From: Zygaena filipendulae
Taxonomy: Eukaryota; Arthropoda; Insecta; Lepidoptera; Zygaenidae
Direction of reading: 5' to 3'
Assembly (NCBI GenBank): GCA_907165275.2
Contig: OU015653.1
Location: 9,268,001-9,332,000 of the forward strand
Length of the DNA: 64,000 bases
The notes beneath the pieces are model-generated. The model searched no databases. It saw only the letters and a program-made list of their open reading frames with translations, and was not told the origin of the DNA. The position numbers and the translations under genes were made by a program. Positions 44,641-56,300 of the stretch are shown one piece after another. Within the stretch, counting starts at the first letter, position 1; each line of letters starts with the position of its first letter.

Positions 44641-44833
44641 TCATTAACTCTACTAACAAACTAACAAAATAAACACAGTTCACATTATGAAAATACCAGC
44701 TATTTCCCGGGGTTTCACTCGAGTTAATTTCGGAGTTCCCGCAGGAATTTTAGGATTAACTATACGTATAAACTTTCCTTTTGAATTCCTCTATCTATTG
44801 GTGAATATCCCATGAAACTCCGTTCAGTACTTA

Positions 44834-45070
44834 CGGCCGCACTCAGAGTCGACTTTAATGATTACTTAGTTAAGTATAGATTTTTAAAACAAAACTGCCG
44901 CAATCAGAGACGTTCAGTCAATTAATGTTAATTGGCATTTAATGAGATGTAACTTAATTAGTTAAATGACAATTAACATCAATTTATTAAACTTGTCTGA
45001 TTGCGGCAGTTTTGTTTTAAAAATCTATACTTAACTAAGTAATCATTAAAGTCGACTCTGAGTGCGGCGG
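44834..45070. mobile_element. Harbinger-like MITE, target duplication TTA
   Basis: 237 bp, CGGCCGCACTC to GAGTGCGGCGG, flanked by TTA (44831-44833 and 45071-45073). Near-palindromic. Confidence 0.85.
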
Positions 45071-45101
45071 TTAGACTTCGAGTTTATCGCAAACAGACAG
45101 A

Positions 45102-45336
45102 CGGCCGCTCTCAGAGTCGACTTTAATGGTTACTTAGTTAAGTATAGATTTTTAAACAAAACTGCCGCAATCAGAGACGTTCAGTAAATTAATGTTAATT
45201 GGCATTTAATGAGATGTAACTTAATTAGTTAATGTCTACTAACATTAATTTATTAAACTTGTCTGATTGCGGCAGTTTTGTTTTAAAAATCTATACTGAA
45301 CTAAGTAATCATTAAAGTCGACTCTGAGTGCGGCGG
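45102..45336. mobile_element. Harbinger-like MITE, no target duplication
   Basis: CGGCCGCTCTC to GAGTGCGGCGG, 31 bp after the previous copy and very similar to it. The flanking triplets differ (AGA and AAA), so a duplication or later deletion is more likely than an independent clean insertion. Confidence 0.75.
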
Positions 45337-45373
45337 AAAAAGACAGACGCGGCGGAGGACTTTGTTTTATAAC

Positions 45374-45570
45374 TACCTGTCCTCCGCGGTTTCACTCGCG
45401 GTAATTTTGGAGTTCCCGCGGGAATTCAAGCATAAAATATACATAGATATAAACCTTCCTCATGAATCACTCTATCTATTGGTGAAAGCCGCATGAAAAT
45501 TCGTTCAGTAGTTTTTGAGTTTATCGCGAACAGACAGCGGAAGCGACTTCATTTTATACTATGCAAAGAT
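45374..45570 (-). mobile_element. Lep1-related Helitron, type 5
   Basis: CTCCGCGGTTTCACTCGCGG, CATGAATCACTCTATCTATT, GTTTATCGCGAACAGACAG and ATTTTATACTATG. Confidence 0.75.
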
Positions 45571-45573
45571 TAA

Positions 45574-45861
45574 CTAGCTTTGCCCCGCGGTTTCACCCGC
45601 GTAAGTTTCGGAATTCTCACAGGAACCCCAAAAAACTCCTTATAACAGCTAATTAGCAGTTTAAGTCCCGTCAAAATTGGTCTAACCGTTTCGGCGAATC
45701 ACCCGCGTGAGTTTTGGAATTCCCGCAGCAACTATTTTTCTAGGTAGCCTTAGTTACTCCTTATAAGATCAGCTATCTGCCAGTTAAGTCCAGTTGAAAT
45801 CGGTCCAGCCGTTTCAGAGATTATCCGGAACAAACAAACAGACAAAAATTAAGAAAAGTAG
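45574..45861 (-). mobile_element. Lep1-related Helitron, type 2, with duplicated module
   Basis: CTAGCTTTGCCCCGCGGTTT, then the ACTCCTTATAA...TCAGC module twice (about 45640-45690 and 45745-45830), then the AT-rich 5' end near AGTAGA. Confidence 0.7.
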
Positions 45862-46552
45862 ATTTTTGTATGTACCTAAGTAGGTACCGTAGGCATACCT
45901 ACTTCAAGACTTAAAGGTCGGTTTTCATCATAGATTTCACCTATTTTATCTTTGGTGCGACGTGGTCACCAGTATAAACCTAACCTAACCAAGAATTTCG
46001 GGGTGCTCTACGCCCTGCCTAAAGTCAAAAAATACCTACCTAGTACCTATTACTAGACACTCCTTGTAATCAGATGAAAAAAATCTCCATCGGAAGAACT
46101 CAAATTTTAGGATCTGCGATGGATTTTTTCTTGAAAATTATAAACTCATTCGCAATTTACATAGTGACATGTTTGGAAACCCAATCGACTTTCGTTGCTT
46201 GGTCACCCTACTTTATTTACCGCCGCGCCGCCATGACGGAGCCCACAAACAATACGCTATCAGCGCCTCTAGCGGCAGATAAAGTAACTATTTTATGATA
46301 TGTTCACTGTTTTTTTGACCACATCATATTGTTAAACGTGGGTTTAACCATTGATTTGGCCAGACCATATTATCATAATATCATCTTCATTATATCATAT
46401 ATCATGTGTTGTGTCAAATAAAGTTCTTTCAATTTCAATTTCAATAATACCCGCTGGGCTACATATAGGTATAGACAGCGGTTATTTTCCATGAAATGGT
46501 TATATTTCATGAAATGGTCGGCCACATCATGAATGGGGATGTTGACTACTTT
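45862..46552. other. unassigned, with a LINE-like tail
   Basis: CAAATAAAGTTCTTTCAATT and repeated TCAATT at about 46415-46445 look like a retroelement 3' end. A 74-codon open frame (46074-46298) has no known domain. Confidence 0.35.
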
Positions 46553-46862
46553 TGAAAATCAAAATTCTAATTAGTCCGTCAGTTAGAAAATAAAAAAAAA
46601 CAATAGACACGTATTTTTTGCTTTTTCAAATAAATTAAAATATACAGAGATAAAGCGCATTAAAGTTTAGGGTGAGGGGGTCGTGACGTCACTAACCGTT
46701 AAAACCGCCATACAAACTGTCAGAATAGTGACGTCACGCGAAATTTCAACTCAATGTATCGCCGTTATTTTTTGATTAGGTAAAAAAAGAAAAAATACGT
46801 GTCCAATATTTTTTAATAATCTACAAGACGGACTAAAAATTAAAAATTAGTCAACATGCCTA
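46553..46862 (+). mobile_element. MITE family A, copy 2
   Basis: The best-preserved copy, with CTAATTAGTCCGTCAGTTAG, CATTAAAGTTTAGGG, two GTGACGTCAC-like motifs, AATACGTGTCCAATATTTTT and ACGGACTAAAAATT. Confidence 0.75.
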
Positions 46863-46979
46863 TTGATCAACTCTTAGATGTGGCTATGACATTATACTAG
46901 CTGTCAGCTGTTGTAAGTTATTCACTTTTTAATAAATAAGATTTACTGATGAAGGCTCCTACTTCGAAAACTAAGTTTT

Positions 46980-47045
46980 CAAGGCGGCGATATACATATA
47001 TAATCTTGTCGCCGCGAGAGAGAGATTATATATATCACCGCCTTG
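46980..47045. repeat. 66-bp hairpin
   Basis: The left arm CAAGGCGGCGATATACATAT and right arm ATATATATCACCGCCTTG pair over about 24 bp, around a GTCGCCGCGAGAGAG loop. It could form in RNA of either strand. Not a Rho-independent terminator, given the eukaryotic context. Confidence 0.7.
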
Positions 47046-47049
47046 ATCA

Positions 47050-47127
47050 CTAGCTGTGCCCCGCGGTTTCACCCGCGTTAATTTCAGAGTTTTCTTACAA
47101 ACTTTCGCGTTTATAATATTAGTAGGA
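47050..47127 (-). mobile_element. 78-bp minimal Lep1-type Helitron
   Basis: CTAGCTGTGCCCCGCGGTTT at the tail and TATAATATTAGTAGGA at the head, with nearly all the body deleted. Both ends and the A/T flanks are intact. Confidence 0.8.
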
Positions 47128-47187
47128 TATAGAGGTACGTAGGTAGGTCTCTTTCGAAAGACCGGGCGCCATTACAGTTTCAAATAA

Positions 47188-47469
47188 TCTATATATAAGA
47201 AAATAGATCCCAATTTCTCTTGGTCACGCGGCATAACCAGCTAGACCAATTTCGCAATTTTTTTTTTTAAATATGAATGAATTTTGATGTTCCTGCGGGA
47301 ATCCCGAAACTCACGGGAGTGAATCTCCGAAACGGTTGGTCCGATTTTGACAGGACTTTCACTGCTAATCTGGCTGCAAAGCTAATGTTATAAGGAATAA
47401 ATTAGGCTACATTGGATTTCCTGCAGGAATCCCGAAACTCACGCGGGTGAAACCGCGTAGCACAGCTAG
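47188..47469 (+). mobile_element. Lep1-related Helitron, type 2
   Basis: TCTATATATAAGAAAATAGA head to GTAGCACAGCTAG. It contains the module CGGGAATCCCGAAACTCACG twice. Confidence 0.85.
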
Positions 47470-50113
47470 TTGTGTATAATATTATGCATAGGTTATATAG
47501 TAACTATAAATGTAGTTAATATCCTGCGATTTAAAGAAAATCATGGTCAGCGACTAGTCGGTGTATAATTAAAATAAATTAAAAAAAACGATTGTAATTT
47601 ATTATTAGTACCTACCTATACGTATCCCAAAAGGTCGTCTGCCATACATAGGTTACCTTTTTCATGAAAATATTAAGAATGTAAATAATTATGACTTTAA
47701 TCTGTATTGTGTTGGTAGTTAGGCATGTAGGTACCTACTGTGTGTTTTGCGTACTTATATAAATTATTCACTTCATGCAGTTTACAACTGTATCAATATT
47801 ATTGGACATAATAATTATGATTATGACGTGTTAATTAATAATTTTTTTACAGTAAATAATAATAACGTGTCAGAATAGTTTACTTTGCATACTTATATGC
47901 GTGCCTATGTAGAATAAATATTAACATTTACTTATAATAACAGAATAATAAAACCCTATTAAAATACAATACATATTTTAATAAATTTAATATCATTCAG
48001 TAATTTAATGACTAATCATGAAATCGCAAAACAACTTGAATAAAGTAAATACGTTAATAGAATACGTACGTAATACGTTAGCTATGATAAAAAATTGTCT
48101 CGGAGTTTCCGAAGGAGACCCGATATTTCGCGAAGATGAAACCGCGGGATAGAGTTACTCCGATACATATATATTATTTATAACAAACACATCACAGTTT
48201 AATATTTTTAATATAAACGATAGAATAATATCTCGGATGTTCGACTTTTATAAAAACACGGTATGACATTGATTTTCATCCTTCCGTGTCTATACAAGAA
48301 ACTGCGGAGTTAAAAGATAATAATTGGTTTGAAATAGAATATAAAGTCCAGTTGGTTTCCGCAAACACAATTACAAATATGTATATATTGCATAAAATTA
48401 CCATAGTGTTCTAGCAATATCTATATATCATAAGTAGCGGCTATTACTTAGGTAAAACCTCCATTGCCTTACAGGTTTATATTTCTAAGTTAGATAATTC
48501 ACAGGTTATTCGTACAGATTTTTTTTGTTTATCAATTGACTAATTACGTACAATTTGCTATTCAGACAACACTGCTTAGGTACCTACCTACCTTCTGTTT
48601 TTATTGCTACAAATTATTATGAGACGATCTGCCTCGCGACTTCACCCGCTAACCTGACATAGCTACCTAAATACCTAAGCCATAATCTGGACAGAAAAAA
48701 ATGCTGTGCAAACATGGCTCCAATCGGTGAAGCAAGTAATTTAGTAGTAACAGGATCACAAACAGACTCGCTGCAACGACGATGGTGCTATGGTCGAGGG
48801 GCCGATCGCGTTAATAGGTTTTAACGATATTACCAAAACAAAACCGTGAAATGTCACATACCAATTTGTTTTTAGATTTCTTTAGATCCTGATTCCGTTC
48901 AAGTTCGTTCAAACGTAAACTAACATAATTTTTCAAATAAAAGTTGATTCGTCATCATAAAATCAGCACGATACGAAATTGCTTTCATATTTTTTGTTCT
49001 GATTTTGTTTTGTTACAACCCTGATAAGTTGTAGGTAGTACAGTAGGTTATAGGTATGTTACTATTGATACAGAGCGCCCGTCTTAATTTATTTTTGCCA
49101 CTTTAACCAATGATATAAATACTTATAAGAGCATTGACTATTAATAACCTTTTGTGAATAGCCGAAGGTGGCCGAAGTCAGCGATATTACTCGCATGATT
49201 TGGAATTCCGGGATTCCCTCGGAAACTCATTTTGTTGTGATAAAATGTATGTATCATACCTATAAACGTTAAGTCAAGACTTGTTACGCCACAATTTTTT
49301 AATTTTCCTAATGTAAAAACACATCAAGTCTACAGTTTAGTATGATAAAAACTATATTGTAAGTTACATTGTAAACAAGGCAATAATCATAACCAGATTC
49401 AATTCCGTGTCGTATAGTTTTTGTGGGTAAAGTTGTTCTATTGCACGAAGTCCGTTTAGCTATTTTTTTTTAATCATATTTATTTTAAAGGACCTTTATA
49501 AAATCAATTACATGTCGGTCCTATTGTATATACAAAATAATTTAAAAAACCAAAATAGCGACAAAATTAAAATAAAATTTTTTCTTAGGGATAAACAGTT
49601 CCCTATTTGTGATGACTTACAGCTCTAAAAAGATGTTTTGCTGCCTCAGAGTTTGGGTCAGACAACCGTTTAGCTACGATAGTGTTGATATGTGCAGATA
49701 TTATGTACACTGTACACTGTACAGGCTACATTGTTTTAGTGTGCGTAACGTTGGGACTTGGGAGCGCTCTCACTCACACAAATGCGCTCATTGATACACG
49801 TCACTATTACACAGGGCAGAGTGGACTTCGTGAAATAGAACGACACACAGAAAGAAAGACCTAAATAATCAATTATTATTTTCCCATTTAAGATTAACTT
49901 CTCTTACTAGTTTCGTAAATATTATAGTTTTTTTTTTTTATAACGGGTGGCGATAGTTCGACCCCAGCAATTTTTTTGGGTAAGGGGGTCAAAATATCGT
50001 TATAAAATATCTTCAATTTAGAGACGTGCCGTAATGGAACTAGAATAAACAGATCACTCAATATAGGTATTTTTATCGATAGGTATGTTTTTCAATGATT
50101 CTTCTCTCGTCAG
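47470..50113. other. upstream region of CYP4G
   Basis: AT-rich. A decayed Lep1 tail lies at 48097-48155 (GATGAAACCGCGGGATAGAG) and a trace at 49195-49240. No exon is recognised. The last bases (CTTCTCTCGTCAG, ending 50113) form a good splice acceptor, which implies a non-coding exon further upstream. Confidence 0.45.
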
Positions 50114-50131
50114 GTGAAATCAACTTTCACC

Positions 50132-50339
50132 ATGAGCTACACCACGGAGAACGTGATCCAGGGCGGCTCCTGGGCGTTCACCAGCATGTTCTATGTCTTG
50201 CTGGTACCAGCCCTCATCTTATGGTACGCCTACTGGCGTATGTCGAGGCGTCATATGTACGAACTGGCTGAAAAGCTCAACGGCCCCAAAGGCTTGCCCC
50301 TCTTTGGCAACGCTCTCGAATTCACCGGAGGCTCTCATG
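50132..50339 (+). CDS. CYP4G coding exon 1
   Basis: Residues 1-69 plus one base. Membrane anchor [16 protein letters not shown] and hinge [10 protein letters not shown]. Donor G then GTAAGC. Phase 1. Confidence 0.93.
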
Positions 50340-53300
50340 GTAAGCGTTTAAGATTTTTGTGAATAGTCGATAATAGAATAGTTGTCTCCGTAATGGCCCT
50401 AATTAATGACATTTGCATCTATAATAACTCTTAAACATGACACGATATTAATAGTTTGCTAACCATAAATAAACAAACCTTACAAATATATTCATTTTCC
50501 ATCTGCTTCAGATATATTTAGGAATATAGTGTCAAAAAGCACGGAATTTGACGATGAATCCGTGGTCAAAATATGGATTGGGCCACGTCTTATTGTGTTC
50601 CTGTATGACCCACGTGACGTGGAGTTGATTCTCAGCAGTCACGTGCACATTGACAAAGCTGAAGATTACAGGTTCTTTAAGCCATGGCTTGGAAATGGAC
50701 TTCTCATCAGTACCGGTAAGAAACATTAGATGCTATAATTTCTCAAGAAACGATGTCAATAAATTTTCTGCTTAATTATTTATTTTACTATTCCTCATTT
50801 AGAATTTCAGTTTATGAATACAAATAATTTTGCGAAAAACTTGCTCCGTCAAAAAAGTATCGGGAATTGGTTAATAAAACTAACTAGGTATTCGTCAAAT
50901 TTTTTTGTATCTCCTTCAAAGTAGTGCCCTACCGAAAACATGATTTTTTTGCCGTTTTTATAGATAATGGTACTGAAGCCTTCGTGCGCGAGTCCGACTT
51001 GCAATTTTTTATAAAGTCGAATCACCGTAAGCCTTTTGCGTCATTTTCAGTGATTCTGTACACCTTTGCGATACAAAATTTGAGACGAATTCTTACTTAC
51101 AGTATTGATGATTAAATGTAGTTTGTATTTTGTGAGATAGGTAAATAGATTATTTTATAACACTATGCTCGTACAAAGTTATCGGGACATTCCATCAAAT
51201 ATTGCATGTTTGTTCATAAATATTTATTCCCCATTCTAACTTTCAATAAACTATTATTACCTTAGTAATTATATTCTTATTTCCAGGACAAAAATGGCGT
51301 TCTCACCGCAAATTGATTGCTCCCACATTCCACTTAAACGTGTTGAAGAGTTTCATTGACTTATTCAATGCCAACTCTAGAGCCGTCGTCGAGAAACTCA
51401 AGAAAGAATCCGGCGACTTCGATTGCCACGACTATATGAGCGAGTGCACTGTCGAAATTTTACTAGGTACGTTGAGTACAAATTTATTAAATTAAACGTT
51501 AGGTTATCCTAAAATTCGAACGCCTGTGCCACACATAGCGTCACAGATACATTCACTAACTATAGAGAACCTAATCGCGCCTGGCGAGGCAGGCGCGCCA
51601 TAGTTACATATCAGCACATTCTCATAACTTCCTAACACTTTTTTTAATTGGCACCCCAAATATAATTGTAGATTAATTCACGTACAGTCAATTTAGGAAA
51701 CAGCTAATAAGAAAGTAATCAAACTGCGTTTAAGATATTTCGCTTCATTAAGAATGTGCGTGTGCGTGACGATTAACTTTTTGTGCGAAAATCGACCGGA
51801 AACTGATTTTCATGATGCTCCTTCTATCTGTTGTATGATCGCATATTCGGATATCGCGCTAAGTGTCATCCATCCAATTCATCATAAATTCTTCATCACC
51901 CATTAACCTACAAAAAGACTTGCAGAAACGCAAATCAAATCGTACTCTCATACAAGTGAGTTTATACGTAATTCATCTAACAGCCAACCTTAGCTACGTA
52001 TACCATCTGATACATTAATGACGCATTCAATTCTCGTCGCCCGTGAACCGATCTACGTGATCAGAATGTATACAAAGTATGAAATTTATCAAAACCATGT
52101 TACACGTGAAAGGAAAAATACCGCGCGTAATTATATTATTCGTATTTTATCATATTTTGTTTATACAGTGCTTTTATTTAATCAAAGTGCGAACAAAAAA
52201 CAGACTGGTTATGTAGAATTGTTATTAGGTACTACAATATTAATGGGTTTTTTTAAGGTTTTTTTTTTATATTTTCCTAGTTTCTGCGCTATACTCATGA
52301 AGTTAATTACCTTCCTAATTAGCTGGGCAATGGTCAAATACAACCAAAATAATAACATATTCGTGTTTGAAGATACCTTATTTTAACAATAAATTAGTAG
52401 GTATTTAATAATAATTTGGTCACGTATAAAGCCACAAAGCCACACACAATTTAAAAGATCACTGATACTTATAATTGGCAAACAGTATTTTTTAAAATCA
52501 TTTTAAAATATTCCATGAATGAAAAAATAAGCTTACTTTATTTAATAAGATTAAAGAACTGGTTATCGTATGGGTATAATAAGAACACGATTTTATGATA
52601 ATCGTTAAAAACTTGGAGTAGGTAGGTACCTATATAAGAAATGGAAGCAAAAGATATACCTACCTACCTAGGACCTGCCCCGCGAAATCTTTGTTTTCAT
52701 ATTCTTTAACTAATATACCTACCCGTGATTTCACTCCCGTTTTCGAGAATTTTATTGATCTGGAATAAAAAGTATCCTATCCAACAATTTTTACACCAAT
52801 TTTAATATACCTAAAACTTATTGTAGCTTCCTATCAGTGTCCAGCAATTCGGGAGATCATTTACCTTCTACAAACAAACATTCAGACGCAATATCTATAG
52901 ACAATATTAGAAATACCTAATTATTAGCATTTATAGAATAATGATGATTCGTAATGTTGGCAACACGTTTCAAATCCGAATTGTTCTAAATTTCAAGGAG
53001 CTCTCTAAGTTAGTGTTGAAGAATAAAAAGCTATTTGTATGTGACGGCACGTTTGCGACCGAGAGTGTGACAACACACGCGGCCGGCCCTCACCGGAACA
53101 CCGCCTTGTGTTCTTGAGGAGAATACATCGATAGCTCTAATCACTTACGAAATAATGTAGTAAAATTATGAAATCCAAAGTTAATGCACGGACGGAATAA
53201 GTTCTTTCGAATGGGAATATTCCAATACCACAAATCACGTAGTAGTAGGTATGTCCTAACGAATAAAGTTATGTAGATCTTGCTTGACCAGATAATAATA

Positions 53301-56300
53301 CCTACTGTGATTTATCGTCTTAATTAGATTCTTAATATGTTTATTGTGCTTGAAACTTGTGGTTAGTTTATCTGACCATGAACGCATCATGCAGAAACTA
53401 CAAAAATAATTTGAATGAAACTTGTGTTGTTTATTCGGTGCAATTATGGAGGGGTACAATCAAGAGATTCTGGGGGAACTCAAAATTCCGCGCTGAAGAG
53501 ATCGTGGCGACAACTAGTCCGTAAATTAGCTAGAATTATAATAGTTTCTGATTCTACCTAACAGTTGCTTACGTAAACAATCATTGAAATAACTAGAGCT
53601 GCACGCTATAATTTATATTTATCCGTATATTACGAGTAGGTACCTAGATATGAGAGCATTTATTAATAATAACAATGTTGCAGTAATTTTATGCATTTTG
53701 TCTTGCTGTTCTAACTATACTATGTAAATATACTAGGTACTTTTATTGTTTTTATATAATATTAGTAGTTTACAGTTGCTATTAATATATCACGTATATT
53801 GCTATTCCCGCTATTTATCGTCGTACCTACCTACTCTAAGTTCTTTCAGGAAATCATTTCACCGGGATACAATTAATATCATTATGGCTTAATCCACAAC
53901 ATAATATTTTTATGTCTGCCAGATTTCATTCAAATTAATTCTGCTATCTATAGATTAGATTTATTTATTTCGCTTTAAGATTAATAACAGTATACACATT
54001 ATATACACAGTGTTATTCGTAAATGGGATCGTCAATTACAATTGAATACAAATAGATACAATAGGTACTTATGTCAATTCAAATACGTAATAGAAATACG
54101 AAACTGCTTCTCCTGGTTCCACACCAGCATCATCCTTTTCACTCTGTTGGAATTTAATAACCCAAATCCAAGAACACCAAAAAACAATTTCACAGCGACT
54201 CAACGTTGCTATTAGTCTAGTGGTTGAGAAACCTGAATGCAAGACAAGATATCGATTCGATCACCGTAACAGAGTACCTACATATTTAGGTGATTAAGAT
54301 TTTCTGAATAGATATTATATCTATGTCTATTGACATTTGTGTTTGTTGACCCTGTGTTAGGGTGTGTAATATGTATCATGGATGTTTATTTAATTTATTA
54401 AAATTATAAAAAAAAAAATTAAAGCTCTACTTAGATTGGGACTAAGTTGTGTGTGATAATGTCCAAGCATTATTATTATTATTATTTGTGCATTTAGATA
54501 GATAACTGTGCAAATAAAATATGTATTTAGGACATAATTGAGTGCAGGACATGTTAGATTGATGACCCCCCGTGCGCATGACGCGTACTCTAGTACATAC
54601 TTATAGAGCGATAATGGCTAATTTTGACCATCAACGGATGTAAAATGTTAGCGTACACGCATGACTTCACGAGTCACGACCCACAGATCTACTTGATCCA
54701 ACATTATTGTTGGAAAGCAAAGAATAGAGATTATAAAGTAGCGATACTCTCCGCCTACCACCAATTTTATGCCTCCTCATACCCCGCGAAAGTTTCTTGG
54801 AAATTCCTAGGAAAGTTTGATATTTTTAGAATCTACATGTGACAGCTGAGAATTACTGTCAGTTCACTGTCAACCTTACGATACACGTGTGCACACGCGT
54901 GCTTGTAGTACTTTTGGGAAAGTACTTGAATCAGTTCATTTGTATGGAGTGTCACCGTGCTGCTATAAATCGTTTAGGCGCAAATGGTCCAATTCGCAAA
55001 TGGTCCAGAGGGTTTAAAATGTCCAATTCGCAAACCGTCCAATTAGCAAATGGTCCAATTCGCAAATGGTCCAATTCTCAAATGGTCCCATTCGCAAATG
55101 GTCCAATTCGCAAATGGTCCAATTCGCAAATGGTCCAACTTGTAATTGGTTAAATAAATTTGTATCGTGGAATATAATACCTATCCTACTAATATTATAA
55201 ACGCGAAAGTTTGTAAGAATGTATAGATGGATATTTGTTACTCTTTCACGCAAAACCTACTGGATGGATTTAAATGAAACTTTACAATAATATAGCTTAT
55301 ACATCAGATTAACACATAGGGTACTTTTAATCCCGGAATTCCCGCGGGAACTCTGAAATTAACGCGGGTGAAACCGCGGGGCACAACTAGTAATATCATA
55401 AAATAGTAACGAAGTTAAATCAAGGATAGTAAAATCACTTTGAAACATCGCCTTCGGCCAGGCAAATTAAAACTCCGCCTTTATAGTTATAGCATTGAAT
55501 ATATTATGATAATACTAATTATTACAGAAACCGCAATGGGTGTCAGCAAAAGCACTCAAGGACAAAGCGGATTCGAATATGCTATGGCTGTCATGAAAAT
55601 GTGTGACATCCTTCACTTAAGACACACAAAAATCTGGCTGAGACCTGAAATTTTGTTCAAATTCACCGATTACGCTAAGAAACAAACTAAACTGCTTGAC
55701 GTAATTCACAGTCTCACAAAAAGGGTAAATAAAATATTACTAATTTAAACCTGGACAGGATTATCTTATTATATATTATGTATTCTTAAATGCTAATCTA
55801 ATGAGAAATGTAACAGGTCATCAAGAAAAGGAAAGAGGAGTTCAAATCTGGAAAAAAGATATCTCTTGTGAGTGAAAACTCCGATGGTTCTTCGTCAGTT
55901 GATGCCGTTACAAACACAACGACATCCGTTGAGGGCCTATCGTTCGGACAGTCATCTGGTTTGAAAGACGACTTAGATGTAGATGACAACGATGTTGGAC
56001 AAAAAAAGCGTCTTGCCTTCCTTGATCTATTACTTGAGGCCTCTCAAAGTGGTGTCGTTATATCTGACGAGGAAATTAAAGAGCAAGTGGACACAATTAT
56101 GTTTGAGGTAAATCAAAAATAAAGCACCAATCTATTTTTTGTAACATCACGATTTACAGCAAATTTCACTCTAATTTTGAGTTATAAATAAAATTGTTTC
56201 TTTACTTTTCGTTATTATATTATTATATAATGCGTATACCTATTTACTGGAGAAAAAATCATGGAGAATAAAGAGTTTTTTTGTCATTATCATTATTACA

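Larger units (their letters stand above)
44698..45372 (-). mobile_element. Lep1-related Helitron, type 5, hit by two MITEs
   Basis: The tail GGGTTTCACTCGAGTTAATT, the CTCTATCTATTGGTGAATAT block and CGAGTTTATCGCAAACAGAC are separated by two Harbinger-like MITEs (44834-45070 and 45102-45336). Without them it matches the neighbouring copy at 45374-45570. Confidence 0.75.
51467..55527 (+). other. CYP4G intron 3, repeat-laden
   Basis: 4.06 kb, by far the longest intron. It holds a dispersed repeat (51745-51850), an old minus-strand Lep1 remnant (52720-52890), a CpG-rich patch (53040-53110), a decayed Lep1 tail (53462-53516), repeat family H (54757-54950), a 16-bp minisatellite (54979-55139) and a full Lep1 (55184-55390). 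No exon is missing: exons 3 and 4 join in phase and match the family. Confidence 0.85.

Noticed and set aside
52018..52386. 122-codon open frame inside CYP4G intron 3
   Set aside because: CYP4G exons 3 and 4 join perfectly without it, and the peptide has no recognised domain.
54839..55253. Overlapping open frames of 104 codons (plus) and 79 codons (minus) with repeated [14 protein letters not shown] peptides
   Set aside because: They are translations of the 16-bp minisatellite in CYP4G intron 3; both strands stay open only because the unit lacks stops.
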